Positions 46,616 through 55,735 of a stretch of 64,000 nucleotides of DNA are shown piece by piece. Within the stretch, counting starts at the first letter, position 1. Every line of letters starts with the position of its first letter. This DNA is from CBDUEF01 sp018063485 (GTDB taxonomy: Bacteria > Pseudomonadota > Alphaproteobacteria > Rhodobacterales > Rhodobacteraceae), in contig JBAOID010000018.1 in the NCBI GenBank assembly GCA_037045435.1, forward strand, positions 310,001-374,000, written 5' to 3'. The notes under the pieces are model-generated. The model was not told the origin of the DNA. It did no database searches and worked only from the letters and a program-made list of their open reading frames with translations. A program made the translations under genes and the position numbers.

Positions 46616-47110
46616 TCAACGGTAAGGGGCATCAAGTTCAAGGTTGCGGGCAATTTCAGACTCCCAGCGGTCGCCATTGTCGAGCAGTTTGGCTTTGTCG
46701 TAAAACAGCTCTTCACGGGTTTCGGTCGAAAATTCGAAATTCGGCCCTTCCACAATCGCATCCACGGGGCAAGCTTCCTGGCAAAAACCGCAATAGATAC
46801 ATTTGGTCATGTCGATGTCATAGCGGGTGGTGCGGCGGCTGCCATCCTCACGCGGCTCGGCGTCAATGGTGATCGCCTGCGCCGGGCAAACCGCTTCACA
46901 CAGCTTGCAAGCGATGCAGCGCTCTTCGCCATTGGGATAACGGCGCAGAGCATGTTCGCCCCGGAACCGCGGGGAAAGCGGGCCCTTTTCATGCGGATAG
47001 TTGATCGTCACCTTGGGGGCGAAGAAATACTTCATCCCCAGTTTGAAGCCGACAAGAAAATCCGACAGCAGGAAGTATTTCGTCGCGCGGGTCCAGTCGA
47101 TTTGTGTCAT
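46616..47110 (-). CDS. nuoI: NADH-quinone oxidoreductase subunit I
   Basis: 164 residues with two ferredoxin-type [4Fe-4S] motifs: CIACKLCEAVCP and CIYCGFCQEACP. It carries clusters N6a and N6b in the peripheral arm. The start at 47110 (MTQIDWTRATKYFL) lies two bases from the nuoH stop. A second ATG one codon upstream is possible. Confidence 0.96.
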   Translation of the reverse strand: MTQIDWTRATKYFLLSDFLVGFKLGMKYFFAPKVTINYPHEKGPLSPRFRGEHALRRYPNGEERCIACKLCEAVCPAQAITIDAEPREDGSRRTTRYDIDMTKCIYCGFCQEACPVDAIVEGPNFEFSTETREELFYDKAKLLDNGDRWESEIARNLELDAPYR

Positions 47111-47112
47111 CA

Positions 47113-48157
47113 TCAGCCCCCAATCGTCCAGCGTGCCCAAAGGCCGCCCAACACTTCATATTTCGCCAGGAACGACACCAGAACCACCCAGAACAGCGAC
47201 AGCGGCAGGAACACTTTCCAGCCAATGCGCATCAACTGGTCATAGCGGTAGCGCGGCACGATCGCCTTCACCATCGAGAACATGAAGAAGAAGAACAGCA
47301 TCTTGATGACAAGCCACAAGATCCCATCCGGCAGCCCCGGAACGGGCGACAGCCAGCCGCCGAAGAACAGGATCGAGATCAGCGCGCACATCAGCACCAC
47401 GGCCATCAACTCGCCGATCATGAAGAGCAGGAACGGCGTCGAGGAATATTCCACCTGATAGCCCGCCACCAGTTCCGATTCCGCCTCGGGCAGATCGAAG
47501 GGCGGACGATTGGTTTCGGCCAGTGCCGAGACAAAGAACAACACCACCATCGGCAGATGCGGTAGCCAATACCAGTTCAAAAAGCCATAAGACCCCGATT
47601 GCGCCCGCACGATATCGCCGAAATTCAGGCTTCCGGTCGGTGATGATAACACCGATGATGATCAGCCCCAGCGACACCTCATAGGAAATCATCTGCGCAG
47701 CCGAGCGCAACGACCCAAGGAACGGGTATTTCGAGTTCGACGCCCAACCGCCCATGATCACGCCGTAAACCTCAAGCGAAGATACCGCAAAGATATACAG
47801 CATCGGCCACGTTGATATCGGAAATGACCCAACCGTCATTGAACGGGAATGGCGACCCAAGCCATGATCGGCAACACGAAGGTCAGCATCGGGGCAAGGA
47901 AGTAAACCGGGCGGTCAGCCCCTGCCGGGATCACGATTTCCTTGACGATATATTTGATGAAATCGGCAAAACTTTGCAGCAAACCAAACGGCCCGACCAC
48001 GTTCGGCCCCTTGCGCATCTGCACCGCAGCCCAGATTTTGCGGTCGCCATACATCAGGAAGGCCAAAGCCACCAGAATCGCCACCACGATCGAGAAGGCA
48101 TTCTCCAAGGATCAAAAGGAAGATCCCGAGGGTGGTTTGCGTGAAGAATTCAACCAT
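47113..48157 (-). CDS. nuoH: NADH-quinone oxidoreductase subunit H (frame broken four times)
   Basis: About 347 residues after repair. Conserved segments: MVEFFTQTTLGIFLLIL, DRKIWAAVQMRKGPNVVGPFGLLQSFADFIKYIVKE (quinone-cavity loop), GGWASNSKYPFLGSLRSAAQMISYEVSLGL, and ETNRPPFDLPEAESELVAGYQVEYS. The breaks near 48107, 47848, 47808 and 47648 are each cured by dropping one base. Because NuoH is essential to complex I and everything around it is intact, sequencing insertion errors are likely. Confidence 0.92.
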
Positions 48158-48166
48158 TTTTCATCC

Positions 48167-48574
48167 TCAGATCGTCGGTATTCCCTGGTCGCCACAATCG
48201 CGCACCGTCACTTCGGCGTCGATGGTCTTGAACCCTTGGGGCAGTGCTGCCGAGATGGTGTAAACCGCATCCCCGCGCCAATTTCCAGCCGTTTGTGCAA
48301 CATTCGTGCGAACATGTCGCGCAAATCCGAACCCCCGGATCAGCGCATATTGCGCCGCTGCACAGCGCGCATAGGCGTCCACGTCCTGGGTATTGCGCGC
48401 GCCCTTCATCTGCACGCGAAAATTTACCAGATCCCCGTCCAGCAAGATCGTCTCGATCCCCAGATAGGTCGGCGTGAACCCGGCCTGCGCCACTTGCCCA
48501 CCCTGCTCGGCGCAAGCCGACAACGCCGCAAAAGCGACGGTCAGCGCGGCAAAGGGGGCGATGCGGTGGATCAT
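48167..48574 (-). CDS. Lipoprotein of unknown function between nuoG and nuoH
   Basis: 135 residues. A signal peptide with a lipobox (FAALSAC, Cys at residue 21) is followed by a beta-rich globular part with three cysteines (CAAAQYALIRGF and TVRDCGDQG). I do not recognise the family. It overlaps the nuoG stop by four bases and ends nine bases before nuoH, so it is an integral operon member. Lipidation would place it at the periplasmic face of a membrane. Confidence 0.78.
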   Translation of the reverse strand: MIHRIAPFAALTVAFAALSACAEQGGQVAQAGFTPTYLGIETILLDGDLVNFRVQMKGARNTQDVDAYARCAAAQYALIRGFGFARHVRTNVAQTAGNWRGDAVYTISAALPQGFKTIDAEVTVRDCGDQGIPTI

Positions 48575-50580
48575 TCAGCGGCCATCTTGATTTTTGCGCG
48601 GTCGGCTTCCATCGCAGCCAACTCTCCCATCACCGCCGAAGCGCGGGCGATCGGGTTGGTCTGATAATAGCCTTTATAGACGGGGCGGAACGTCGCCTGA
48701 CCCATCTCACGCAGCGCAACCGGCTGCCAGTCATTGGCCGCAACCGTGTCGATCGCCGCCAGATGCGGATGCGCCGTCATCAAGGCCTTGCGCAGTGCCA
48801 CCAGCGAATCCCAAGGCAGCGCACGCCCGAGTTCCGCCGACAAAGCCCGCAAAACAGCCCAGTTTTCCTTGGCCTCCCCCGGCGCAAACCCGGCCCGCAT
48901 CGCCAATTGCGGGCGGCCCTCGGTGTTCACGAATATCCCGTTCTCTTCGGTATAGGTCGCCGCTGGCAGGATGATGTCGGCGCGACTGGCACCACGGTCG
49001 CCGTGGCTGCCCTGATAGATCACGAACGGACCTGCCGCGATGTCCACCTCATCGGCACCAAGGTTATAGATCACCTCGGCCCCGTCTGTTGCCGCATTCA
49101 GCCCGCCTTCGGTCACTGCGCCTACATCCATCGCCCCAACGCGGGCGGCGGCGGTGTGCAGCACCAGGAGCTTGGCCCCAGAGCCCTGCGCATAGGCCAT
49201 TGCATGTGCCAGAACCGCCTCGCCATCGGCCTCGTTCAACGCACCCTGCCCGACGATCACCATGGTATCTGGCTTTTCGGTCACACGCCCCACCAGATCG
49301 GCCAAAGCGGCACGGTCAGTCCCCATGTGCTTGTAATCATAGCTCAGATCAGCCGCTTGGCCGATCAACCCGACCGTGGCGCCATTCACCCAGGCCTTGC
49401 GGATGCGGGCGTTCAGAACCGGGGCCTCAAGACGCGGATTGGTGCCGATCAGCAGAATGGTCTTGGCGCTGTCGATATCCTCAATCGAGCCCGTGCCAAC
49501 ATAGCCCGACCGGTTGCCAATCGGCAAACGCGCGCCATCGGTGCGGCATTCGATCTTGCCGCCCATACCCTCAATCATCTGCTTCAGCGAAAAGATCGCC
49601 TCGACCGGGGCCAGATCGCCCACCAAAGCCGCAACCTTCTTGCCCTTCATCGCCGCAGAAGCAGCGGCCAAGGCCTCGGCCCAGCCGGCTTTGCGCAAGC
49701 GCCCGTTCTCACGGATATAAGGCGTATCAAGCCGCTGACGGCGCAGGCCATCCCAGATGAAACGGGTCTTGTCGGAAATCCATTCCTCGTTCACGCCATC
49801 ATGGTTGCGCGGCAGAATCCGCATCACTTCGCGGCCCTTGGTGTCAATGCGAATGTTGCTGCCCAAAGCGTCCATCACGTCGATGCTTTCGGTCTTGGTC
49901 AACTCCCAAGGCCGCGCGGTGAAGGCATAAGGCTTTGATGTCAGCGCGCCGACCGGGCACAGGTCGATGATATTGCCCTGCAAATTGCTGTCCAGGGTGG
50001 TGTTCAGATAGGTTGTGATCTCGGCATCCTCGCCGCGACCGGTCTGGCCCATCTGGCTTACACCCGCCACTTCGGTGGTGAAGCGCACACAGCGGGTGCA
50101 CGAAATGCAGCGCGTCATGGCCGTGGCGACCAGTGGCCCCAAATCCAGATCTTCCGAGGCGCGTTTCGGCTCGCGGAAGCGGCTGAAATCAACGCCGTAT
50201 GCCACCGCCTGATCCTGCAAGTCACACTCGCCACCCTGATCGCAGATCGGGCAATCAAGCGGATGGTTGATCAGCAGAAACTCCATCACGCCCTCACGGG
50301 CCTTTTTCACCATCGGCGAGTTGGTTTTCACCACCGCAGGCTCGCCATTGGGGCCGGGGCGCAGATCGCGCACCTGCATCGCACAACTTGCCGTGGGTTT
50401 CGGCGGCCCACCCACCACTTCGACCAGACACATCCGGCAATTGCCCGCAATTGTCAGCCGTTCGTGATAGCAAAAGCGCGGAATCTCGATCCCGGCGACC
50501 TCGGCCGCCTGAATGATCGTCATCGCGGGATCAACTTCCACTTCGATGCCGTCAATGACCAGTTTCTTCAGGTTAGACAT
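48571..50580 (-). CDS. nuoG: NADH-quinone oxidoreductase subunit G
   Basis: 669 residues. The N-terminal ferredoxin-like part binds [2Fe-2S] (CYHERLTIAGNCRMCLVEV) and [4Fe-4S] clusters (HPLDCPICDQGGECDLQD and CISCTRCVRFTTEVAG). The rest is a molybdopterin-oxidoreductase-like domain without cofactor, as in mitochondrial 75-kDa subunits; the length matches that short form rather than the 900-residue E. coli form. Confidence 0.96.
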   Translation of the reverse strand: MSNLKKLVIDGIEVEVDPAMTIIQAAEVAGIEIPRFCYHERLTIAGNCRMCLVEVVGGPPKPTASCAMQVRDLRPGPNGEPAVVKTNSPMVKKAREGVMEFLLINHPLDCPICDQGGECDLQDQAVAYGVDFSRFREPKRASEDLDLGPLVATAMTRCISCTRCVRFTTEVAGVSQMGQTGRGEDAEITTYLNTTLDSNLQGNIIDLCPVGALTSKPYAFTARPWELTKTESIDVMDALGSNIRIDTKGREVMRILPRNHDGVNEEWISDKTRFIWDGLRRQRLDTPYIRENGRLRKAGWAEALAAASAAMKGKKVAALVGDLAPVEAIFSLKQMIEGMGGKIECRTDGARLPIGNRSGYVGTGSIEDIDSAKTILLIGTNPRLEAPVLNARIRKAWVNGATVGLIGQAADLSYDYKHMGTDRAALADLVGRVTEKPDTMVIVGQGALNEADGEAVLAHAMAYAQGSGAKLLVLHTAAARVGAMDVGAVTEGGLNAATDGAEVIYNLGADEVDIAAGPFVIYQGSHGDRGASRADIILPAATYTEENGIFVNTEGRPQLAMRAGFAPGEAKENWAVLRALSAELGRALPWDSLVALRKALMTAHPHLAAIDTVAANDWQPVALREMGQATFRPVYKGYYQTNPIARASAVMGELAAMEADRAKIKMAAE

Positions 50581-50821
50581 GCAGCGCGCCCTTCCGCTTC
50601 ATCAATCCCAACACCCCGCGCGAACGGGCAAACAGCCCCAACGCAGGCTTAGGGGCCTCATCCGATTTTTTCCGTTGAATGGCAACGGCTTTCATACGCG
50701 CCTGAATGTCGCGCATCATGAAATCCGTGCGAGATGACATCGCTGCCCGCAGATAGCCAATGGCTGCGCGCAGGTGCCCCCTGATCGCTTTTGCAAACCG
50801 ATGGCCAACGGGTTGGGTCAT
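50573..50821 (-). CDS. Small basic protein in the nuo operon, unknown
   Basis: 82 residues, strongly basic (many Arg and Lys), no membrane helix or signal. It overlaps both neighbours: its start is inside the DUF5333 stop (ATGA) and its stop overlaps the nuoG start by eight bases. No domain recognised. The double coupling is the main reason to believe it is real. Confidence 0.6.
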   Translation of the reverse strand: MTQPVGHRFAKAIRGHLRAAIGYLRAAMSSRTDFMMRDIQARMKAVAIQRKKSDEAPKPALGLFARSRGVLGLMKRKGALHV

Positions 50822-51222
50822 TTCCAGGACCTCAACAGTGTTCCGGCCAATGTGCCCTTGGCAATCTCATCGCGCCCCACCTTGCAATAGCTTTCCGCAT
50901 CGCCCTCGACAGCGCCAGCCGCTTTCAGATAGGCAGCAGCCAGCCCCTTGATCCGGGCCTTTTCGGTCTTGTCCTTCAAGAAAGCCTTCACATCAGCCTC
51001 TTTATAGCCCTTGTCGCGGGCATAGGATTCCAGGTCGTTCAGCTTTTGCAACACGACGAACATCTTGGCCGAAATTGACGGGCAGGTGCTGCGGATCACA
51101 TCGCCGACGCGCCCGGCGACCAGCGAGTCATTGATGTGCTTTTCGGTGTTCAGCGGCTCCAGCGCCAGCGCGGGGGTGGCGGCAAGCATCGCGATCAGGG
51201 TCAGAAATTTCAGCGTTTTCAT
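50818..51222 (-). CDS. DUF5333-family secreted protein
   Basis: 134 residues. A signal peptide (MKTLKFLTLIAMLAATPALA) is followed by a mostly helical mature domain (LEPLNTEKHINDSLVAGRVGDVI, then two cysteines at CPSISAKMF and YCKVGRDEI). I recognise it as DUF5333, found in Rhodobacterales nuo clusters. A periplasmic role linked to complex I is inferred from position only. The start at 51222 is chosen for the signal peptide. Confidence 0.8.
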   Translation of the reverse strand: MKTLKFLTLIAMLAATPALALEPLNTEKHINDSLVAGRVGDVIRSTCPSISAKMFVVLQKLNDLESYARDKGYKEADVKAFLKDKTEKARIKGLAAAYLKAAGAVEGDAESYCKVGRDEIAKGTLAGTLLRSWK

Positions 51223-51329
51223 CGGGGCCTCCTTGGCTTTTCCAAAGCCTGAGATAGGACGACAGGCGGCTGTTATGCCATGACAAGGCTGTGATTTCGG
51301 CAGGTTATCGCCTTGCAAGACGGAATTTG

Positions 51330-51647
51330 TCATGCGCACCCCCCGTCAAAAACCCATTGTCCCGCGGCAAACCGCCCCAGCGCGCGCGGATCAATCCTGC
51401 TGTTGCGGCTGGCACAGAACGCCACGGCCACGCGCTTGGCCTCTAGCCCCTGATCATTGGCGAAGGGAGCGCCCTCGCGGGCAACGCTCATTTCTGCGCC
51501 GACTGAAACCGGTTGCAGATCGACAATATAAGACACGCCATCGCGGACAATCGCCACCGGCCCGCTGGCAGCAAGCGGCATCGGCCGGGAAACCGGCACC
51601 CCACAAGCTGTCAACAGAACCATCGCCATTGCCGCCGACCCCTTCAT
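51330..51647 (-). CDS. Small lipoprotein downstream of nuoF
   Basis: 105 residues. A short signal with lipobox (MVLLTAC, Cys near 15) then a beta-strand-rich domain (VAIVRDGVSYIVDLQPVSVG) and a C-terminal VFDGGC. The start overlaps the nuoF stop as ATGA. I do not recognise the family. It is the second lipoprotein in the operon. Confidence 0.7.
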   Translation of the reverse strand: MKGSAAMAMVLLTACGVPVSRPMPLAASGPVAIVRDGVSYIVDLQPVSVGAEMSVAREGAPFANDQGLEAKRVAVAFCASRNSRIDPRALGRFAAGQWVFDGGCA

Positions 51648-52939
51648 TCCGCCGCCATTGCGCCCATGCGGCCGGTTTTCTTGGCCTTGATCCGATCCTC
51701 GATCTCGCCCCGGAAATGCCGCACCAGCCCCTGAATCGGCCAGGCCGCCGCATCCCCCAGCGCGCAAATCGTATGGCCTTCGACCTGCTTGGTCACATCC
51801 AGCAGCATGTCGATTTCCTCGACCTCGGCCTCGCCGCGCACCAACCGGTCCATCACCCGCATCATCCAGCCGGTGCCCTCGCGGCAAGGCGTGCATTGGC
51901 CGCAGGATTCGTGCTTGTAGAATTTCGACAACCGCCAGATCGCCTTGATCACATCGGTGCTCTGATCCATCACGATCACCGCCGCCGTGCCCAGACCCGA
52001 CTTCTGCTCGCGCAGCCAGTCGAAATCCATGATCGCCTCGTCGCATTGCGCCGCATTCAGCATCGGCACCGAAGACCCGCCGGGGATCACCGCCTTGATG
52101 TTTTTCCAACCGCCCCGCACGCCGCCGCAATGGCGGTCGAGCAGCTCTTTCAGCGGAATCGACATCACCTCTTCCACCACGCAAGGATTGTTCACATGCC
52201 CCGAGATACCAAACAGCTTGGTGCCTGCATTGTTTGGCCGCCCAAAGCCTGCGAACCACTCTGCCCCGCGCCGCAGGATGGTTGGCACAACGGCAATGGA
52301 TTCGACATTGTTCACCGTGGTCGGGCAGCCATAAAGCCCCGATCCCGCCGGAAATGGCGGCTTCATCCGCGGCATTCCCTTCTTGCCCTCAAGACTTTCC
52401 AGAAGCGCCGTTTCCTCGCCGCAGATGTAGGCCCCCGCGCCGTGATGCAGATAGCAGTCGAAATCCCAACCGGATTTCGCCGCGTTCTTGCCCAGAAGGC
52501 CAGCGTCATAACATTCGTCCAAAGCCGCCTGCAATGCCTCACGCTCGCGGATGTATTCGCCACGAATATAGATGTAGCAGGCATTGGCCCCCATCGCGAA
52601 GCTGGCAATCAGCGCGCCTTCGATCAGTGTATGGGGATCGTGCCGCATGATCTCGCGATCCTTGCAGGTGCCGGGCTCGGATTCGTCGGCGTTGATCACC
52701 AGATAGCTGGGTCGCCCGTCCGACTGCTTGGGCATGAACGACCATTTCAGACCGGTCGGAAACCCAGCCCCGCCCCGGCCACGCAGCCCCGATGCCTTCA
52801 TCTGCTCGACAATCGTGTCGCGCCCCCGCGCAATGATCGCGGCGGTGCCATCCCAATGGCCACGCGCCTTCGCCCCTGCGAGGCTGCGCTCATGCATCCC
52901 GTAAAGGTTGGTAAAGATGCGATCCTGATCCTTGAGCAT
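51644..52939 (-). CDS. nuoF: NADH-quinone oxidoreductase subunit F
   Basis: 431 residues. It binds FMN and NADH (GLRGRGGAGFPTGLKWSF, then ADESEPGTCKDREIM) and the N3 [4Fe-4S] cluster (ESCGQCTPCREG plus a later Cys near HTICALGDAAAW). It is the NADH-oxidising subunit. Confidence 0.97.
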   Translation of the reverse strand: MLKDQDRIFTNLYGMHERSLAGAKARGHWDGTAAIIARGRDTIVEQMKASGLRGRGGAGFPTGLKWSFMPKQSDGRPSYLVINADESEPGTCKDREIMRHDPHTLIEGALIASFAMGANACYIYIRGEYIREREALQAALDECYDAGLLGKNAAKSGWDFDCYLHHGAGAYICGEETALLESLEGKKGMPRMKPPFPAGSGLYGCPTTVNNVESIAVVPTILRRGAEWFAGFGRPNNAGTKLFGISGHVNNPCVVEEVMSIPLKELLDRHCGGVRGGWKNIKAVIPGGSSVPMLNAAQCDEAIMDFDWLREQKSGLGTAAVIVMDQSTDVIKAIWRLSKFYKHESCGQCTPCREGTGWMMRVMDRLVRGEAEVEEIDMLLDVTKQVEGHTICALGDAAAWPIQGLVRHFRGEIEDRIKAKKTGRMGAMAAE

Positions 52940-52952
52940 GTTGCCCCTCTCC

Positions 52953-53171
52953 TCAATTCCGACGCGCGCGCCAGATGCGATATGTCACAACCAAGGCGAA
53001 GGCGAACCCCGCCAAAGCCGCAAAATCAAACAGCAAAACGAATTTGGGCGGCCAGCCCATCTCGCCGCCAATTTTCTGCGCTACCAGCCAAAGCACAACG
53101 GTCCCGATCAGCACCAAGGCCGCCAGCCTTGCCTGCTTTGCCAGAGCCATTTCTTTGTCGTCAGCGCTCAT
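52953..53171 (-). CDS. DUF5337 small membrane protein
   Basis: 72 residues with two membrane helices (RLAALVLIGTVVLWLVAQKIGG and FVLLFDFAALAGFAFALVVTYRIW). The pattern matches DUF5337, found in Rhodobacterales nuo operons. Function unknown. It lies between the 77-residue gene and nuoF. Confidence 0.8.
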   Translation of the reverse strand: MSADDKEMALAKQARLAALVLIGTVVLWLVAQKIGGEMGWPPKFVLLFDFAALAGFAFALVVTYRIWRARRN

Positions 53172-53178
53172 GTTACCC

Positions 53179-53412
53179 TCAATGATGCCCGTGATCGTCA
53201 TCCAGGGCGGGCGAAAGCTCTACCCCACCGGACCCCAGCAGCACGCCATAAACAGCAAAGCACAAAAGCCCGATCAGCACGGCGGGCGTCAGGCCGACAG
53301 CGCCCATCCAGCGCGCCAGACAGGCCCCAATGATGCCCGCCACCAGCGCGACGAGCCAACCGCCAGCCCAGGGGCCGTCAACCGCCGCATGGTCATGTGA
53401 ATGATCCATCAT
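53179..53412 (-). CDS. Small His-rich membrane protein, unknown
   Basis: 77 residues with two hydrophobic helices (GGWLVALVAGIIGACLA and AVLIGLLCFAVYGVLL) and His/Asp clusters at both ends (MMDHSHDH at the start, DDDHGHH at the end). The terminal His groups could bind a metal ion. It lies nine bases after nuoE. I do not recognise a family. Confidence 0.65.
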   Translation of the reverse strand: MMDHSHDHAAVDGPWAGGWLVALVAGIIGACLARWMGAVGLTPAVLIGLLCFAVYGVLLGSGGVELSPALDDDHGHH

Positions 53413-53421
53413 CTCAGGCCC

Positions 53422-54495
53422 TCAATAATCATTGATCTTGGCGCGGCGCAGGAATTCGTCCATCCCCACCTCGCCAATCAGCTTTGCCTGAGCGACCCAT
53501 CTGTCACGCGTCACACGGCCTCGGAAACCCTTGAGATTGCTGTCCATCCACTCGATCTCGTTGGCGCCCCAGGCGGAAATCTGGTCAAAATGGAATATCC
53601 CCAGCTCATGGCACAGCTTTTCCAGCGCCGGGCCGATGCCTTCGATCCGCTTGAGATCATCGCCCCCACCCTTGCGCGCGGATTTCAAGCCCACGGGCCT
53701 GGTCCCCCCCGCAACCGGGGCAGCCACAGCCTTCACCTCGGCAACTTTCGCAGCAGGCGCGGCCTTGGCCGCCGTCATCTTGCCCGATCCCGCGATCCAA
53801 GGCGTCAGCAGCGGCACTTCGCTGCCATCAATCCGCTTCACGGTATCGCCGATATCCACCGCCGCCTGCGCCGAAGCGTTATATTTCACCCGCCCCTTTT
53901 CGTATTCGGTCAGCGAGGTCAGCCCCGACAACGGCTCTGACGCATAGCGCCCGTTCTGCGGCCCCGGCACCGGAACCTCGCCTTTCGAGAACCGCCCGAT
54001 CAAGTCCCGCAGCTTATCCGCCGTCAGATCTTCGTAATAGTCCTTGCCGATCTGGGCCATCGGCGCATTGGTGCAGGCGCCCAGACATTCGACCTCTTCC
54101 CAGGAAAACCGGCCATCGGCCGAAACCTGATGCGCTCCCGGCGCGATCAATTCCTTGCACACCGCAATCAACTCTTCCGCGCCGCAGATCATGCAAGAGG
54201 TGGTGCCGCAAATCTGCACATGCGCCACCGAACCCACCGGAGCCAGTTGGAACATGAAGTAAAACGTCGCCACTTCCAGCCCGCGAATATAGGCCAGCCC
54301 CAACATGGTCGAGACATGCTCGATGGCCGGGCGGGTCAACCAGCCCTCTTGCTCTTGTGCGCGCCACAACAGCGGAATGATTGCCGAAGCCTGCCGCCCC
54401 GCGGGGTATTTCGAAATCTGGCCCTGCGCCCAGGCAAGGTTTGCAGGCGTAAAGGCGAAAGAGGCCGGTTGGTCTTTATGCAGACGGCGTAGCAT
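53422..54495 (-). CDS. nuoE: NADH-quinone oxidoreductase subunit E with helix-hairpin-helix extension
   Basis: 357 residues, about twice the E. coli length. The first 165 or so are canonical NuoE with the [2Fe-2S] N1a cysteines (CGTTSCMICGAEE and CLGACTNAP). After an Ala/Lys/Pro linker the last 95 residues carry a helix-hairpin-helix-like domain (DDLKRIEGIGPALEKLCHELGIFHFDQISAW). This extension is seen in Rhodobacterales NuoE. Its role is unknown. Confidence 0.93.
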   Translation of the reverse strand: MLRRLHKDQPASFAFTPANLAWAQGQISKYPAGRQASAIIPLLWRAQEQEGWLTRPAIEHVSTMLGLAYIRGLEVATFYFMFQLAPVGSVAHVQICGTTSCMICGAEELIAVCKELIAPGAHQVSADGRFSWEEVECLGACTNAPMAQIGKDYYEDLTADKLRDLIGRFSKGEVPVPGPQNGRYASEPLSGLTSLTEYEKGRVKYNASAQAAVDIGDTVKRIDGSEVPLLTPWIAGSGKMTAAKAAPAAKVAEVKAVAAPVAGGTRPVGLKSARKGGGDDLKRIEGIGPALEKLCHELGIFHFDQISAWGANEIEWMDSNLKGFRGRVTRDRWVAQAKLIGEVGMDEFLRRAKINDY

Positions 54496-55730
54496 TAGCG
54501 GTCAACCTCTCCGAACACGATATCCAATGAGCCGATAATGGCCGAGACGTCGGCCAACTGGTGGCCCTTGCAGATGTAATCCATGGCTTGCAGATGCAGA
54601 AAGCCCGGAGCGCGGATCTTGGCGCGGTAGGGTTTGTTGGTGCCATCGGCCACCAGATAAACGCCGAATTCGCCCTTGGGGGCCTCAACCGCCGCGTAAA
54701 CCTCACCGGCGGGGACATGGAAGCCCTCGGTATAAAGCTTGAAGTGGTGGATCAGCGCCTCCATCGAGGTTTTCATCTCGGCCCGTTTGGGCGGCGCAAT
54801 CTTGCCCCGCGTCAGAACCTCACCCGGTTCAGCCCGCAGTTTGGTGATGCACTGGCGCATGATAAGCAGCGATTGCGTCATCTCTTCCATCCGGCACAGA
54901 TAGCGATCATAGCAATCGCCATTCTTGCCGACCGGAATCTGGAACTCCATTTCATCATAACATTCATAGGGTTGGCTACGGCGTAAATCCCAGGCCAGAC
55001 CCGAACCACGCACCATCACCCCCGAAAAGCCGTATTTCTGGATGTCATCTTCGTTCACCACACCGATATCGGCATTACGCTGCTTGAAGATGCGGTTTTC
55101 GGTCAGAAGCCCGTGGATATCCTCCAGAACCTTGGGGAAAGTATAGGTCCAGGCTTCGATATCGTCGAGCAGTGCCGGCGGCAAATCCTGATGCACGCCA
55201 CCGGGGCGGAAATAGGCCGAGTGCAGGCGCGCACCGCAGGCCCGCTCGTAAAAGATCATCAGCTTTTCACGCTCTTCAAAGCCCCAAAGCGGCGGCGTCA
55301 GCGCCCCCACGTCCATAGCCTGCGTGGTGGTGTTCAAAAGGTGATTTAGAATCCGGCCAATCTCGGAATAAAGCACCCGGATCAGACTGGCGCGGCGCGG
55401 CACCGGCGTGTTGGTCAGCCGCTCGATCGCAAGACACCAGGCATGTTCCTGATTCATCGGCGCGACATAATCCAGCCGGTCAAAATACGGCAGGTTCTGC
55501 AGGTAAGTGCGCGATTCCATCAGCTTTTCGGTGCCACGGTGCAGCAACCCGATATGCGGATCGCAGCGTTCGACAATCTCACCATCCAATTCCAACACCA
55601 GACGCAAAACGCCATGCGCCGCAGGATGTTGCGGGCCAAAGTTGATGTTGAAATTGCGGATGCGCTGCTCACCGGTCAGGGTGTCACCGGTGCCGTCGTC
55701 ATAGGCATTTGCGCGAATATCGCCGTCCAT
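54495..55730 (-). CDS. nuoD: NADH-quinone oxidoreductase subunit D
   Basis: 411 residues. The Q-site histidine region (NINFGPQHPAAHGVLRLVLELDGE, residues 29-52) and LHRGTEKLMESRTYLQNLPYFDRLDYV are conserved. Together with NuoB it forms the quinone-reduction chamber. It sits between nuoC and nuoE with a one-base overlap with nuoE. Confidence 0.97.
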   Translation of the reverse strand: MDGDIRANAYDDGTGDTLTGEQRIRNFNINFGPQHPAAHGVLRLVLELDGEIVERCDPHIGLLHRGTEKLMESRTYLQNLPYFDRLDYVAPMNQEHAWCLAIERLTNTPVPRRASLIRVLYSEIGRILNHLLNTTTQAMDVGALTPPLWGFEEREKLMIFYERACGARLHSAYFRPGGVHQDLPPALLDDIEAWTYTFPKVLEDIHGLLTENRIFKQRNADIGVVNEDDIQKYGFSGVMVRGSGLAWDLRRSQPYECYDEMEFQIPVGKNGDCYDRYLCRMEEMTQSLLIMRQCITKLRAEPGEVLTRGKIAPPKRAEMKTSMEALIHHFKLYTEGFHVPAGEVYAAVEAPKGEFGVYLVADGTNKPYRAKIRAPGFLHLQAMDYICKGHQLADVSAIIGSLDIVFGEVDR

Positions 55731-55735
55731 CTCGG

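Noticed and set aside
51332..53185. 617-residue plus-strand open frame opposite nuoF
   Set aside because: Composition is an antisense shadow of nuoF and neighbours, with no domain; high G+C genomes give such frames often.
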